Shown here piece after piece: positions 33,401 through 41,167 of a stretch of 64,000 bases of DNA. A program made the translations under genes and the position numbers. This DNA comes from Spirometra erinaceieuropaei (lineage: Eukaryota > Platyhelminthes > Cestoda > Diphyllobothriidea > Diphyllobothriidae). Below the pieces are notes generated by a model that saw nothing but the letters and a program-made list of their open reading frames with translations, ran no database searches and was not told the DNA's origin. Location: NCBI GenBank assembly GCA_902702965.1, contig CACRXP010000015.1, positions 2,387,448 to 2,451,447 of the forward strand. Direction: 5' to 3'. How positions within the stretch are numbered: position 1 is the stretch's first letter; each line of letters opens with the position of its first letter.

Positions 33401-33834
33401 TCTGTCGTCATAACTTGCAGAGTCAGGCTCATCTGGGCGCCGGGGCTCACGGCCCGGAACACTTGGAAGCGCACTCGATGGCCACAAACCCGACCAAAGT
33501 GGAGGAGACGCCAGAACGCAGCTCCACCACACAGTTGGCCTCCTCTTACAACGGTGTGGCCTCAGTGCAGACCTCAGCCCAGCAGATGGAAGCCAATTTG
33601 GCGGAAATTAAGCGTGCCCTAAAGAATGTCATGACGAAGATGGGAGAAAAGGACAAGAAGGCCAAGAGAGCCAATGAGTGGGCCCTGTTGGCGCTCGCGG
33701 TAGACAGATTCTGCTTCTGGGTCTACCTGGTATTGATAGTTGTTTCGGGACTGGGCATGTTGATTCCGACGTCATTCTCCTATGAAAAGGAGGATATAAC
33801 GCAGATGTTTGACAAATTTAGATCCAACGCATAA
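15416..33834 (+). CDS. Acetylcholine-gated chloride channel-like Cys-loop receptor subunit (8 exons, 662 aa)
   Basis: Pentameric ligand-gated ion channel subunit of the plasma membrane (nerve/muscle). Joined exons 15416-15494, 17961-18157, 19436-19545, 21265-21600, 23796-23914, 25873-25959, 29291-29409 and 32893-33834 total 1989 nt with every GT/AG site and phase consistent. Domains: signal peptide 1-21; ligand-binding domain with loop D Trp94, WxPD/LYN (120-128), Cys-loop C162-C176 (13 residues between) containing FPFD, SWT at 182-184, vicinal C228-C229; M1 about 248-270; M2 about 277-299; M3 about 310-333; long loop 350-582; amphipathic helix 583-610; M4 612-640. Pro275-Ala276-Arg277 precedes M2, where cation channels carry Glu: this is the anion-channel motif, as reported for schistosome ACC subunits and molluscan ACh-gated Cl channels. 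Family is secure; ligand and ion are inferred. Confidence 0.9.
16160..17110 (-). pseudogene. Ty3/gypsy LTR retrotransposon pol remnant
   Basis: In receptor intron 1, antisense. Minus strand reads QLDYISRFSSDACHFDGARS, then EV.GTFFRS (the RNase H-to-integrase linker, 17030-16930), then HHLLHPGSRTKDEMVVGSFI with WPGM (about 16700) and HMHLDTVKPP (about 16510), the gypsy integrase N-terminus. The zinc-binding Cys pair is lost (TWLRRQ where the family has TCLQCQ). Several frameshifts; no LTRs recognised. Confidence 0.7.
17961..18157 (+). CDS. Receptor exon 2 (N-terminal helix, loop D)
   Basis: Acceptor TTCCCTTTCAG; two bases complete Ser27. Encodes YLLKKYDEIGHIGRPVRNTS (a sequon at Asn58) and FQLMDLDEKNQRLTLNVWNK, matching the nicotinic pattern of RPV, MDLDEKNQ and NVW. 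Donor GTAAGC at 18158; phase 0. Confidence 0.93.
18243..18335 (+). repeat. Degenerate GGT/AGT trinucleotide repeat
   Basis: Intron 2 of the receptor gene; runs of TGGTGG and GTAGTAGTAG. A shorter GGT run recurs at 18865-18885 after the duplicated exon. Confidence 0.6.
18555..18625 (+). repeat. Interstitial telomere-like repeat (TAACCC)
   Basis: AACCCCCAACCCTAATCCCT, then CCTAAACCCTAACCCTAACC: several TAACCC units with variants, i.e. TTAGGG on the other strand. Similar degenerate patches at 42240-42385 and (reverse) 47365-47505. Confidence 0.6.
18693..18890 (+). pseudogene. Decayed tandem duplicate of receptor exon 2
   Basis: An acceptor-like TTTTCCTTCAG at 18682-18692 precedes a degraded AAKY-like start with an in-frame TAG, then a gap, then CTGTTCGAATTGATGAACCC (FELMNPDEENQRLTFNVWS), a weakened donor GTTAGC, and intronic flank matching 18158-18250 (CTGTTGCCTTAACCCCGCAG, then ATCGATGGCATTTAGC). 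The conserved GHIGRPVRNTSKRVSVAFG part is deleted. It duplicates exon plus 3' intron flank some 630 bp downstream. Confidence 0.75.
19436..19545 (+). CDS. Receptor exon 3 (loop A)
   Basis: Acceptor TTTTCTTTCTAG. TWRDEVLTWNPKDFMGL then WTPDIVLYN, the classical W-x-PD-x-x-LYN signature; Tyr127 is the loop A tyrosine. Donor GTAAGT at 19546; ends in phase 2 and joins exon 4 to give LYNYAD. Confidence 0.93.
19880..19965 (+). repeat. RTE-related fragment
   Basis: Contains CCGTCTACGCGTGCCACGCA followed by CGACATAGTC, like 3060-3090 in the RTE fragment at 2.9-3.1 kb. In receptor intron 3. Confidence 0.4.
20461..20803 (-). repeat. tRNA-derived SINE family A, inverted pair
   Basis: Minus-sense copy 20640-20464: head GGCCCAGTGGTTAGAGGC (A box) and GTCGCGAGTTCGAGGC (B box), and 3' end with CCAGTATCGCTTGTCTTTG. 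A second 3' end in + sense, CATTCCAGTCTCCCTTGTCT at 20771-20790, faces it. The terminal GACAAAGACAA motif appears at both outer edges. Confidence 0.6.
20742..20829. repeat. Perfect 18-bp inverted repeat
   Basis: CAGCGGCGCATGATATAG at 20742-20759 and its exact reverse complement at 20812-20829, with a 52-bp spacer holding the SINE 3' end. Confidence 0.8.
21265..21600 (+). CDS. Receptor exon 4 (Cys-loop, loops B, C, E)
   Basis: Acceptor ATCACTTTTCCAG, donor GTAAGT at 21601. Contains WSPPAIYKSTC, the 13-residue Cys-loop (CRIEMKYFPFDYQVC, residues 162-176), FASWTQD (loop B) and vicinal cysteines KQTCCPNQW (loop C). The loop C tyrosines of nicotinic alpha subunits are replaced by Gln226 and Trp233. 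Confidence 0.95.
22513..22720 (-). other. Possible retroviral-type aspartic protease fragment
   Basis: Minus-strand ORF with AVPLAEIDTGSSINLMIGE; DTGSS followed by hydrophobics is the active-site pattern of LTR-retroelement proteases. No neighbouring gag or RT is seen. It could be chance. In receptor intron 4. Confidence 0.25.
23262..23385 (-). repeat. tRNA-derived SINE family B
   Basis: Reverse complement of the 23592 copy: head with TAGCTCAAGTGGTTAGA on the minus strand, GTTCGAA-type B box, and tail CACAGTTGGGTC. Forms an inverted pair with the next copy about 205 bp away. Confidence 0.65.
23592..23705 (+). repeat. tRNA-derived SINE family B
   Basis: GCCTCG (acceptor strand) pairs with CGAGGC at 23667; D stem GCTC/GAGC; A box TAGCTCAAGTGG; B box GCGTTCGAATCCCACC; then an unrelated tail ending CAGTTGGGTCAATATGAATT. 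The extended variable region and T arm look like a Leu/Ser-type tRNA. The anticodon arm is not canonical, so this is a SINE head and not a working tRNA gene. Confidence 0.7.
23796..23914 (+). CDS. Receptor exon 5 (M1 and PAR motif)
   Basis: Acceptor in a C-rich tract (CCCCTCCCCCGAAG), donor GTAAGT at 23915. Encodes pre-M1 LKRNSSFY, the M1 helix with the conserved Pro-Cys (VLPCLLL), then LPPQVPARMIH. CCT GCA AGA at 23896-23904 is the PAR motif. Confidence 0.92.
25165..25340 (-). repeat. tRNA-derived SINE family A
   Basis: ACAAGGGAGCCTGAAATGGC, TTCTGGCTTACTAGCTGTCA, CAGCCAGCC and the CCGTCGGTTACGATC block in the order of the other minus-sense copies. Receptor intron 5. Confidence 0.55.
25873..25959 (+). 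CDS. Receptor exon 6 (M2 pore helix)
   Basis: Acceptor ACTTATTAAAG, donor GTAAGT at 25960. GMNIFVGFCILLKFLTNATP aligns to M2 positions 4'-23' if Arg277 is 0'. The M2-M3 linker carries TIPYLG, matching the usual VPLIG. Confidence 0.88.
26070..26900 (+). repeat. RTE remnants with decayed C2H2 zinc-finger tail
   Basis: An RTE 3' tail (26190-26260, GGGTGCGCTAGCAGCCGTGG) is followed by SRIGLVGHL-type sequence (about 26513) and a decayed finger FPHCPRTFSYLMSLLGPMRL at 26587-26646. Its first Cys is Phe and one His is Pro. Frameshifted throughout. In receptor intron 6. Confidence 0.55.
28290..28350 (-). repeat. tRNA-like SINE head or tRNA pseudogene
   Basis: Minus strand: TTGGATGGCGGAGCATCC (A-box-like) and AGCGGTTCGACTTC (B-box-like) spaced as in a tRNA, with GACTGAAAT in the anticodon position. 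No clear acceptor stem; low confidence. A similar B-box relic (GAGTTCGACTCTG, minus) lies at 28550-28565. Confidence 0.3.
28790..28884 (-). repeat. Penelope 3'-tail fragment, starting at the ribozyme cleavage site
   Basis: Minus strand reads AGGCTAATAAAGCTCTTTTC, then CCAGCGATCGTGTCTCCTTC, the same as the + copy after its GAAACGTC. Homology begins precisely at AGGC, the base after the predicted hammerhead cleavage point. Confidence 0.7.
28892..29045 (+). repeat. Penelope 3'-tail (terminal repeat) copy
   Basis: GTAGCATGGCGACTGCATCC at the left is shared with 37.95 kb (+) and 63.07 kb (-), where it directly follows PLE ORFs. Contains the hammerhead-like motif, then TAATAAAGCTCTTGTCCC. Head-to-head with the minus fragment at 28790-28884. 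Confidence 0.75.
28950..29015 (+). ncRNA. Hammerhead-like ribozyme in PLE tail
   Basis: CTGATGA at 28966-28972, one extra T, stem II GGGTTC/GAATCT (all six positions pair, two G-U), loop GAGCAG, then GAAACGTC at 28992-28999. Helix I: inner GTCT/AGGC and outer GCTTT/AAAGC, both perfect or G-U. Helix III is only the self-complementary ACGU. Cleavage would follow C28999. Confidence 0.65.
29291..29409 (+). CDS. Receptor exon 7 (M3)
   Basis: Acceptor TTTTTTTCAG, donor GTTAGT at 29410. YYCCLNMVLIAISTFISLVA is M3; VNLHFR and PPPVWLSK match the conserved VNVHYR and PPWVR segments that end M3. Phase 0 end. Confidence 0.9.
29905..29970 (-). ncRNA. Hammerhead-like relic of another PLE family
   Basis: Minus strand: GGTGAGCCGACCAAACTCTC, then CGAAACGTCGGCAGTTCAAT. 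The GAAACGTC half and an AATAAA-containing tail are intact, but the CUGAUGA box has decayed to TGGTGA. Minus-strand ORFs just upstream (30372-29961) are basic and unrecognised. Confidence 0.35.
31512..31680 (+). promoter_or_regulatory. Orphan heat-shock-type promoter cluster
   Basis: CCAAT at 31512-31516 and 31573-31577, ATTGG at 31637-31641; heat-shock elements GAACATTCCAGA (31529-31540), GAACATTTTAGAAC (31602-31615) and GGAATGTTCCAGA (31644-31656); TATAAATAG at 31672-31680. The spacing is like an hsp70-type promoter. No heat-shock protein frame follows on the + strand. It lies in receptor intron 7, so it may be a duplicated promoter fragment or part of a repeat. Confidence 0.5.
31855..32025 (-). 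repeat. tRNA-derived SINE family A
   Basis: GAGGAGACTGGGATGACCAT, TTACCAGCTGTCGTAGG, then a head on the reverse strand. A + sense SINE head (GGCCTGTGGTTCAGTGATAG) lies nearby at 32199-32218. Confidence 0.45.
32893..33834 (+). CDS. Receptor exon 8 (Cys/His-rich loop, M4, C-terminus)
   Basis: Acceptor TTTGCCTTCAACAG, phase 0, stop TAA at 33832. Residues 399-520 (33040-33405) hold 22 cysteines and about 13 histidines: CPHC, KCSCCCC, VCC, CLC, ACCC, GHHHC, CAHCGRC. A Gln-rich stretch and a Thr run interrupt it. Then comes a Ser/Thr/Ala stretch, the amphipathic MA helix (AEIKRALKNVMTKMGEKDKK) and M4 (FCFWVYLVLIVVSGLGMLI), with a 22-residue tail. The minus-strand ORF over the loop is a shadow. Confidence 0.92.
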   Translation: MVDVATGLLGLRMGTTRDADEKLSVNKYELRATKKLAQSMRHSQFVGRDCPHCRWNAAPKCSCCCCLDAQQKQTVGQRQQQQHVCCFSAPQAPTTTTCLCQQREQLRPREIACCCVGHHHCGHETVTCPAAHHACFKPAPVHPLSCAHCGRCSLHKHCGRRPDTQESTVVCRHNLQSQAHLGAGAHGPEHLEAHSMATNPTKVEETPERSSTTQLASSYNGVASVQTSAQQMEANLAEIKRALKNVMTKMGEKDKKAKRANEWALLALAVDRFCFWVYLVLIVVSGLGMLIPTSFSYEKEDITQMFDKFRSNA

Positions 33835-36800
33835 AAAGACCAGCTCATCTACCCCTCCGCATGTGGAGGCGTGACTCAGTCTCCCCAGTGTAGCCTTTGC
33901 GCGTAGAATACAGACAGGTGTTGTCAAACCAAGTTGATTCCGCCAGTTCAAGAGACCGCATTGAATCATATGCCGGCAGAAAACGATTTTACCAGCTCAA
34001 CGCTTTTGCAAACACTTTTTTCTTCCAGACGATTTTTCGCAGACCCTCCACCCCGTATTCTGTGTTTGCGTTTCCAGTTCTCCAATTGTGCATGTGGTTT
34101 AGCATAGAGTACTGCACTTAAACCCTCATTTTCCCGCGCAAGAAAATGACTTTTGCGTAAAAATGCCCGATCCCAGGTCGGAATCGGATCAAAAGTCCAA
34201 GTGTAACGGATCAACTTCCTCTTATAAAGACGTCGGAAACAATTATTTAGGATTTCGCATTCTGGCAGCTTGATTGATAACTGGACTGAGGAAAGCCATA
34301 ATCTTTAAAATAAAATGTGCACTTGCAAAACCTTCGCAGTGACATGGATGCCTGTAAAATGTGACAGCTCAAATATCCAGGTGATGCTATAGAACAGAAC
34401 AGAACTTTCTGAGTGACATGTGGTCGAACAACCAACCTAATTGGAAACTGTTATTGCAACTGGATGTTCCTGGAACACAGATCACCCTCCTTCCAAAGAA
34501 GACATCAGGGACTTAAAGTGACCTTTATTGACACTTGTTTAAAGGGCAGTACAACGGACAGCATAGCTTTCGTATGAAAACACAAGCAAGAACGTACAGA
34601 GCGGAACACGTCGATACTGCTCGTAGGACTTCAAGAAAATTCCCGACCTAGGCGTAAAAGTAGCAGGACATTTGTTTCCTCTAGGCGATTTGTTGGCGCT
34701 GGGCGCTCTTCACATCTTGACGGAGGTCCTAGTTCCTGGTCTGATATCTATAAACGGTCTGCAGGGAAAGCAATACGATTTTGCCGAGCGTTGATGTTAA
34801 TGTCTGTCATGATTGGAAAATATGTCTGAACTAATTTTAGATTTGATAACGCATTTTATTGCGTGCTATTTCCATTTACAATTGTTAAATCTGCTTCAAG
34901 AAGAAAAAGACAAGTGTTCGCCTCAGTCGCAGTCATACCTGAGGCTTATGGATTCTTTTAAACCATTTGACAAAATGGCAGCTGATGATTACAGCATTTT
35001 ATCATTCAGGACACCGATGAATCATCGCCTTACCAGAGAATGGCAATATCTTGGAGGTCTCTGTCCGATCATCACTCTTATTCGAATCGACAACCGGTCA
35101 TCTACTAACGGCCGATGCGCATTAATACGCCGCATTCGATCAGCAGTGTTTAAAAGACAGTGTGGTTAAGGTAGCAATGAAAAATCGGGCTGCCCTCTAC
35201 TTCGACGTTCAGTCGTACGACTTTGAAAATTAATCAGAAATCGGACCTTCAAACAACCAAAAACGGCTTTGCGCAAATTCCAGTTTCGAACCTTTGAACA
35301 AATCTTATCTCCCGAGCGCGCACTAATTTTAGAAATCATGCTAAATGACGTCTTCTAAACCATTATCTTGAGCCAGGCGTTCATCTGAAAATCATGCTGC
35401 GTCACGGTGGAATGAAACTTTGAAGCATTGAGTACTTGATCTTCGCGGTTGTAAAAACTGGACTCCTCACCCACAAGACCGGACGACAACTGGGGGTTTG
35501 CAGTCACTACTGCTTGAGAGTGCACCTTTGGGCGAAAAAAAACGAACTGTACTAAAGCCTTCCCCTTACTGCGTGGATTCGAATCCCACCGAGTCGCCGA
35601 GTTTTTCAGTTGGGTCAATATGAAAACGGACTTTGCCATGAATTAGGCAGTCTGCACTCCCCGCGACAACGTTGGAAAGATATCCCTGGTCATCCAAGGA
35701 AGACGGCTGAAGTGACTTTGGCAGACTCCATCGTTCACCCCATTATTTCAGTACTGCTGCCTTAATCCGACGCGGTCGTCTGACTGAAAGCGACAGAGAG
35801 AGGAAAACCTGGGGCTAGGTAGTTGGCTTTCTTCGCTGAAGAACCGAGTGAGTCACACTCTCTAGATCTGTTACCGTTGGTCGTTGCACACATCACTGAC
35901 ACTAATTAAAACTGACCTAATTCTAGCCTTAGCGAGAGATTCGAGTCATTTAGTCAAGTAGGAGAGGTAAACGGGTTACAAAAGGTAACAGTAGGGAAGT
36001 GCGATAAGGAATCGGAAAAGTTCTGAAAATGGAACCAAATATTCTCTTTAATTCTGGCTTCTTAATGCCGCTGAGTGTGATTTTCTGGGTTCGTTAATTT
36101 GACAGATAAGAGCATGTAAACAGATTCACAGTAGCTTGGGGGACGAAGAGGGCTTTACCTTTGTGTAGCAGGCGGACAAGTCGAGATCCACTGGAACGGC
36201 CTGCCATTCAGCTGTCCTTTTCGTGCCGGTGGTGAATGCAGGGAAGCAAGCCCTCTCGACACTGAGAAAATCAATCATAAGTCAATCAAGACATCTGATG
36301 ATGGAGGACAAGTGCAATTGATAGTGCTCAAAATTGGGAGCGATTACGTTGAATTTTTAAGTCAAAGTTCTGGTGAAAGATGTTAATCGGATCGATTTAG
36401 TGAGGTTTTTTGCATCCATTTCAAGCCGGCAAGATAATAGGCGTTAATTTTGAGAAAGAATACATTAGAAGCAAAAACAGGGAAATATGGCATAGTTGAA
36501 TTAAGTAAACTGCCTCCCACCAATTGGTAGGCTGTTCTTTTACATTGAGAATAAAATTGGACCAGTTCCCCATTCCTAACATAATTACCGAGGATCCACG
36601 GAGCGTTTTCGATGGACAGTCCAACTGAACGTCCATTAACCACTCACACGAAAAATTTACCAGGGCCTGCGTAGGATGTGCACAACGAAGACTTCTTTCA
36701 CCATGCATTTAACCACTAGCGCTCGCAGAATGGCGAGACGTAGTGGTATGGTAGAAAGGTTCTGTTTGTGACACTGCTTTCGCATTGCAGATGGCGTGAT

Positions 36801-37060
36801 CGAAAAGAGAGTCTAAGCTGAAAAGGTTGGTAAGCAGGAAAGTATTTTGCAAACCTTCAGGCGGCATCCAACGGATGGAGAGAGGATTCGAATTTCCCCA
36901 AAATTCAGCCATATAGTGCCCAATTTGAACTGGTGGACCATACGAGCACAGGAATCAACACTCGTTACTACGGTATTTCACGATGTTCGGTTAGCGTAGA
37001 TGTCAACTTCCAATGTTATATTGCGCAACAGGACTAAATGGCACTCTTCAAAGACCCAGA
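33835..37060. other. Receptor 3' flank and repeat-poor stretch
   Basis: A candidate poly(A) signal AATAAA at 34309-34314 lies 475 bp after the receptor stop. A 5'-truncated SINE B copy is at 35540-35625. An unrecognised 118-codon ORF runs 34813-35169 (+), and two unrecognised minus ORFs lie at 36383-36912. No other feature is seen. Confidence 0.4.
35540..35625 (+). repeat. SINE family B, 5'-truncated
   Basis: AACTGTACTAAAGCCTTCCC, GATTCGAATCCCACC and the CAGTTGGGTCAATATGAA tail match the 23592 copy from the anticodon region onward. Confidence 0.65.
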
Positions 37061-37064
37061 GCGC

Positions 37065-38110
37065 AAGTACTGGGCTTCAACAGTAGCCACCCAACCAGCC
37101 ACAAACGCAGTTACTTAGAGGCGCTCTATCGGCGTGTTGAAACACACTGCAGTGAGCCGGATGACAAGACTGCCAAACTACAATTCCTTCGACGGGTGTT
37201 TAAAGTTAGTGGCTACTCGCACAACTTCGTCAACCGGTGCATACGCAAACTAGACGAAAGACAAGATCGCACAGACCCTAAATTTTGGCGTGCTTCCGTA
37301 TGTCAAGAACGTTTCGGAAGCTGTCGGCCGCCCTCTCGCATCACTTGGGGTTGGAGTTACACACAGATCGGAGGCAACCATCAGGAGTCAGGGAATGAAA
37401 CCGAAAGACCCACTGCCAGGAACGCCTGGAGTCGTTTATCGGATCTGGTGTAGTTGTGGACAAAAAAACTACGTCGGACAAACCGGAAGACTGCTCCGAA
37501 CGAGAATGGCCGAGCACGCGGCAGCGGTGCGGAGAAATGACGTCAGCCCTCAAGTTGCGGCTCATTCGATGAGATCTGGCCACACATTCAAATTCGACGA
37601 GGCCGAAATTCTCGTTAGGGGTGACAACCACGTGAGCCGCGATCTGCTTAAGTCATGGTCCATTGCCCCAGTCTAAAATAAGCACAATGACCTCCCTCTT
37701 CTGTATTCGGCCCTTAGACTTAGCCTAGGTAGAGTAATTGGCCACGTGGAGAGCGCACAGGCGAACGCTGTTCCCAATGCCAGGGTCGGTGGATCAGATG
37801 GTCGAGCAATCATCACACCAACATCCAACACACGTGATGGAATTGCAACGATTAACTACTCGAATGTCGGCCACTAAACAGTCATCGCACCCAGNNNNNN
37901 NNNNNNNNNNNNNNNNNNNNNNNNNNNNNNNNNNNNNNGAATTTTCGCAGGTATGCGGTAGCATGGCGACTGCATCCTATGAGTACTGCAGCCCATTGTG
38001 CGCGAAATACCTGTATCTGCTATTGTATCTGATAGTGCGTTTGAGCACGTATCCGAAACTTCAGGCGAATAAAGCTCTTGTTCCAGCGATCGTGCCTCCT
38101 TCACGACTGC
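37065..38110 (+). mobile_element. Penelope-like element (GIY-YIG part), family 2, 5'-truncated
   Basis: Starts within the RT C-terminal region (GFNSSHPTSHKRSY), followed by the GIY-YIG domain GVVYRIWCSCGQKNYVGQTG with RLLRTRMAEH, and the C-terminal SGHTFKFDEAEIL block. One frameshift near 37290 and a stop at 37674 break the frame. The tail with the PLE 3' repeat (from about 37955) carries a mutated hammerhead (CTGATAG, GAAACTTC). An assembly gap interrupts it. Close in sequence to the element at 63.1 kb. Confidence 0.85.
37895..37938. other. Assembly gap (44 N)
   Basis: Run of N between the PLE C-terminal region and its 3' tail. The homologous stretch of the 63.1 kb element suggests the gap falls at the ORF end. 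Confidence 0.99.
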
Positions 38111-38149
38111 CTCCCGCGACCCGGCTCCTCGCTTCTGTTGGCATCTGAT

Positions 38150-39284
38150 AAGGGTTCCTGATGCAGGAGTTAATTTTGGTGTGGGGTCCTCGACGGGGTC
38201 AGCTGAGGACGTTTCTTATCGAACAATTTCCCTCTTTTTACATATCTCATATCTCCCTGTAAAAGATGTTGTTCTGTGCCAATAGATTATAGTGCATAGA
38301 GTGGTACTGGAATACTTCGAAATGCACCGTCTGCCTGTCGCAATACCGATTCTCTGGACTTCTGTTCAATAAACTGTGTGGGATAGAACTATACGATAGC
38401 TTCCACGATCGAGAACCTCTCCCAGTCCTCTTCTCAAACTTTCTTCCCAGTAGACTCTTTGCTTAGAGGCACCCTCTTTTGGCTGGCGTGTTCTTAATCT
38501 ATTTGATCATCTCTTTGGCGCTTACTCAGATTAATAAGTTGATTATTAGACTTAAAATGCGGGCCTTTCGATCGGTCCGTTGTGAACAAGTACAAATGAG
38601 GAGGGGGAAATTTCGTTTGTTAGAAGTTTTCAAATGGACGAGTGTTAATTCAACGACCTCAGTAGTAATTTATCCATTGTCATAAGGTTGGAAATGGATA
38701 GGACTGATGCGTTTATACGCCGGAAAATGCCTTGGTAAGCTCCCATTGTTCATCTGATATCCACGACATAGAAAGCTGTGAGAGTTTGTTTTGAACAGCG
38801 AATTCCCAGAGGCCTTCAGAACATTATATCCGTTTGTACGCCTTTACGACTGTAGCCGCAAATTAGTGCCGTTTTCAGCATTACGGTTCGGGTCAAATTT
38901 ACGCGACGCCATCTAGACTGACGTTTGGCAAACGAAATGTGCGTTTTATTCTCGTGTGTCGTATATACCTTGACAGACGCGTTTGGTCCGATCGACCTGC
39001 TGCCCCTAACCTTGCTTTGAGACGTCAACCACACAGACAAACAAATGTGTTGCTTTAGACCTTTCTGTGACGTACCAATCCCAGTAACATCCAGACAATC
39101 GAGTGAATATGGTTGCAAAATCTGCGAGAAAGGCAGAACCGTGTTGCCAAACTGACTGAAACGCTGAGTAATGTAGTCAAATGACGGCTGTTAAGATGAG
39201 GACTTGTAAAATCATGGAATGTTGGCTAAAATTCTGAAATACGTTTCAATTAGGAAGGATCACTTAGGTGGAATTGAAATACCG
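38150..39284. other. Intergenic stretch, nothing recognised
   Basis: No family motif on either strand. AATCATGGAATGTTGGCTAA near 39211 resembles the end of the TIR element family and may mark the left end of the next copy. Confidence 0.3.
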
Positions 39285-39640
39285 ATCAGCAGGTGGCATT
39301 ATCCAATAATATTTCGGACTCGCAGGATGTCGACTTTTGAATGCACTTCTTTTAGATCCCCAGTCGACAGTCGGCAAAAATGACTACTTAAGTAGTATGC
39401 GTTTTTCACACTGCTTTTTTGCCTTGTAAATTCAATGTATCTCATAGGAAGCATGCATAAAATGTGCTTTTCTTCGCTCATTTGGCAGTTAATCACGCCG
39501 TATTTACATTCTATACTTGAAGAAAGGGCACATTTCGGTTTTAAAAAGTTTCTTACTAAGAGCTTTTTCAAAACCCTGCAATGTTCATTCATACACATCG
39601 CACCTGTCCGTCAATTAATGCTCCTCATGAAGCATACAAC
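39285..39640 (+). mobile_element. TIR-element family copy with 14-bp palindrome
   Basis: CGCAGGATGTCGACTTTTGA, then the perfect palindrome ACTACTTAAGTAGT (39383-39396), AGCATGCATAAAATGTGC, and GAAAGGGCACATTTCGGTTT. Same order as at 13.0-13.25 kb. Confidence 0.6.
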
Positions 39641-39730
39641 ATGGCCCACATCCACTGCAAAATCTTATTAACTCTACATGGTGCCTTCCTAAAGGCATAA
39701 AGAATGTGATTTTTCTTACGTGTTAAGTGT

Positions 39731-39935
39731 CACCCAACTGCGGACAAGACACGACAGTTCGACCGTCGATTTCGACGATGTCCACCGCGTGCCCCACAGC
39801 TGCAGCAGCAGTGGGAGCAGGGACGGTGACTTGCGCAGGGGTTTATAGTGCCAGTAGACTTGCGCGGCATCTACCTACACGCTCTCTTCCTCCCCCGCCT
39901 GAGCCCGGTGTCAAGACAGAGTCAAGAAGACCGGA
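39731..39935 (+). repeat. RTE 5'-region fragment
   Basis: CGACAGTTCGACCGTCGATT, GTGACTTGCGCAGGGG, TAGACTTGCGCGGCATC, a CTCTCTTCCTCCCCCGCC run and CGGTGTCAAGACAGAGTCAA. The best preserved copy of the block. Confidence 0.65.
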
Positions 39936-40199
39936 GACGAGGGAGGCAGCAGGTGGATGGCTCGGACGGATCCTCACCTTGGCGTTCCACCACACCCCCT
40001 GGTCCACACAACAATGACTAGGATTTCGACCAAAACAATAGCGATTTGGAGGCTGGCACGACCGAAGCCGCACCTAGACGTGCCGCCAACGCCTGGTTCG
40101 GATCCCACACTGTGATGGGAGTGCCATAAAGGCCAAATTAAAAAGGAGCTATTGCAGCCTGACTCTCAGCGCCTCCAGTCAAGGAGGAGGTCCAAGTTA

Positions 40200-41167
40200 C
40201 CCCGTCAGTTGGCAACCTTCCAAGCCACGGCTTTTAGCGCACCGTGATAGCTTCAAGCGCGTCAGATTGTTTATAGTGAGGAGAAAGTGCGCTGAGTCGT
40301 CGACCTCACTCTCCGTTCCCATTCCCACACCCCAGCCGCTGTCCGAGCCGGTCAGCAGACTGGAGTGGTAAATGGGCGCGGTGGCTGGCATGATCGACTG
40401 ACCATGACTGCGCGCGCCAGGAGCACGACCTGGCCCCCCATACACACAAACACCAGGATTTCACACAACGGGGGTTGAACGGCGTGTCTCTCACTTGCGT
40501 GAGAGGGCCGTGGAAGGTGCTGCTTCAGCCCGTCCGCAGCCCACCAGTCCGCCACTCCACACAACACACACACGCGCACAACGCGACGAATTGCGTGAAC
40601 CGAGTGCGGGCGTCAATCAGCAACCTTCCTATCAACGACGCTTGACGTGTCGGGATAGTTTCAGACTCAAAATCACCCGTGCAGCCGAAGCCGCATGGGG
40701 ACCGAGTCGAGATGCACACTTCCCACTTTCGTGGAAGGTGGCAGTTGGGTGCTTGCGGTCGGTGGGTGTTGATGTGTGGTGGAGTGATGGTGGAGAGGTG
40801 GAGGAAGGGAGGGAGTGTGTGGATGTGTGGTGTAACCGGCGGTTGTCTACCGCAGGTCGTCGTGGATCCGCATGTGACCGAATAGGATCATGCGATGCCT
40901 GAAATTGCGAGGACAGTGTGGGCAGTTGAGTCGAGCTTGGTGGGTATAGGTTGGTGCTCCAGGCACTGGTTCTCCAGTCTCTGTGCGGTGAATTCGCAAG
41001 TGACCGACCAGGCCGATGCGGACAAGAAATACGCATGGGGAAGGCATGGTAACAAGCCCATACAAACATTGTTGCAGCATCATGTCCTCGGGGTGGTTTA
41101 GCTCAAATAATATCATTCTCCTTCGGTTATAGCCGCCGAAGTACCTGACTGGGTCCCGACAGAACAT
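40200..41167 (-). pseudogene. RTE 3' end with intact C2H2 zinc-finger tail
   Basis: Minus strand: a 106-codon frame (41167-40847) with RIGLVGHLRIHRTETGEP (the first finger's histidines, its cysteines lost), a PGAPTYTHQARL linker, then a canonical C2H2 finger CPHCPRNFRHRM...GHMRIH (C-x2-C-x12-H-x3-H) and a stop. A pyrimidine-rich 3' UTR continues to the tail at 40200. Zinc-finger tails of this sort follow the RT in RTE elements of tapeworms (recalled, not checked here). Confidence 0.65.

Noticed and set aside
32875..33474. 199-codon minus-strand ORF opposite receptor exon 8
   Set aside because: A shadow of the Cys/His-rich frame; the + frame is fixed by splice phase and M4.
34813..35169. 118-codon + ORF (LLQEEKDKCSPQSQSYLRLM...)
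   Set aside because: No recognised family, no splice or promoter support; may be chance.
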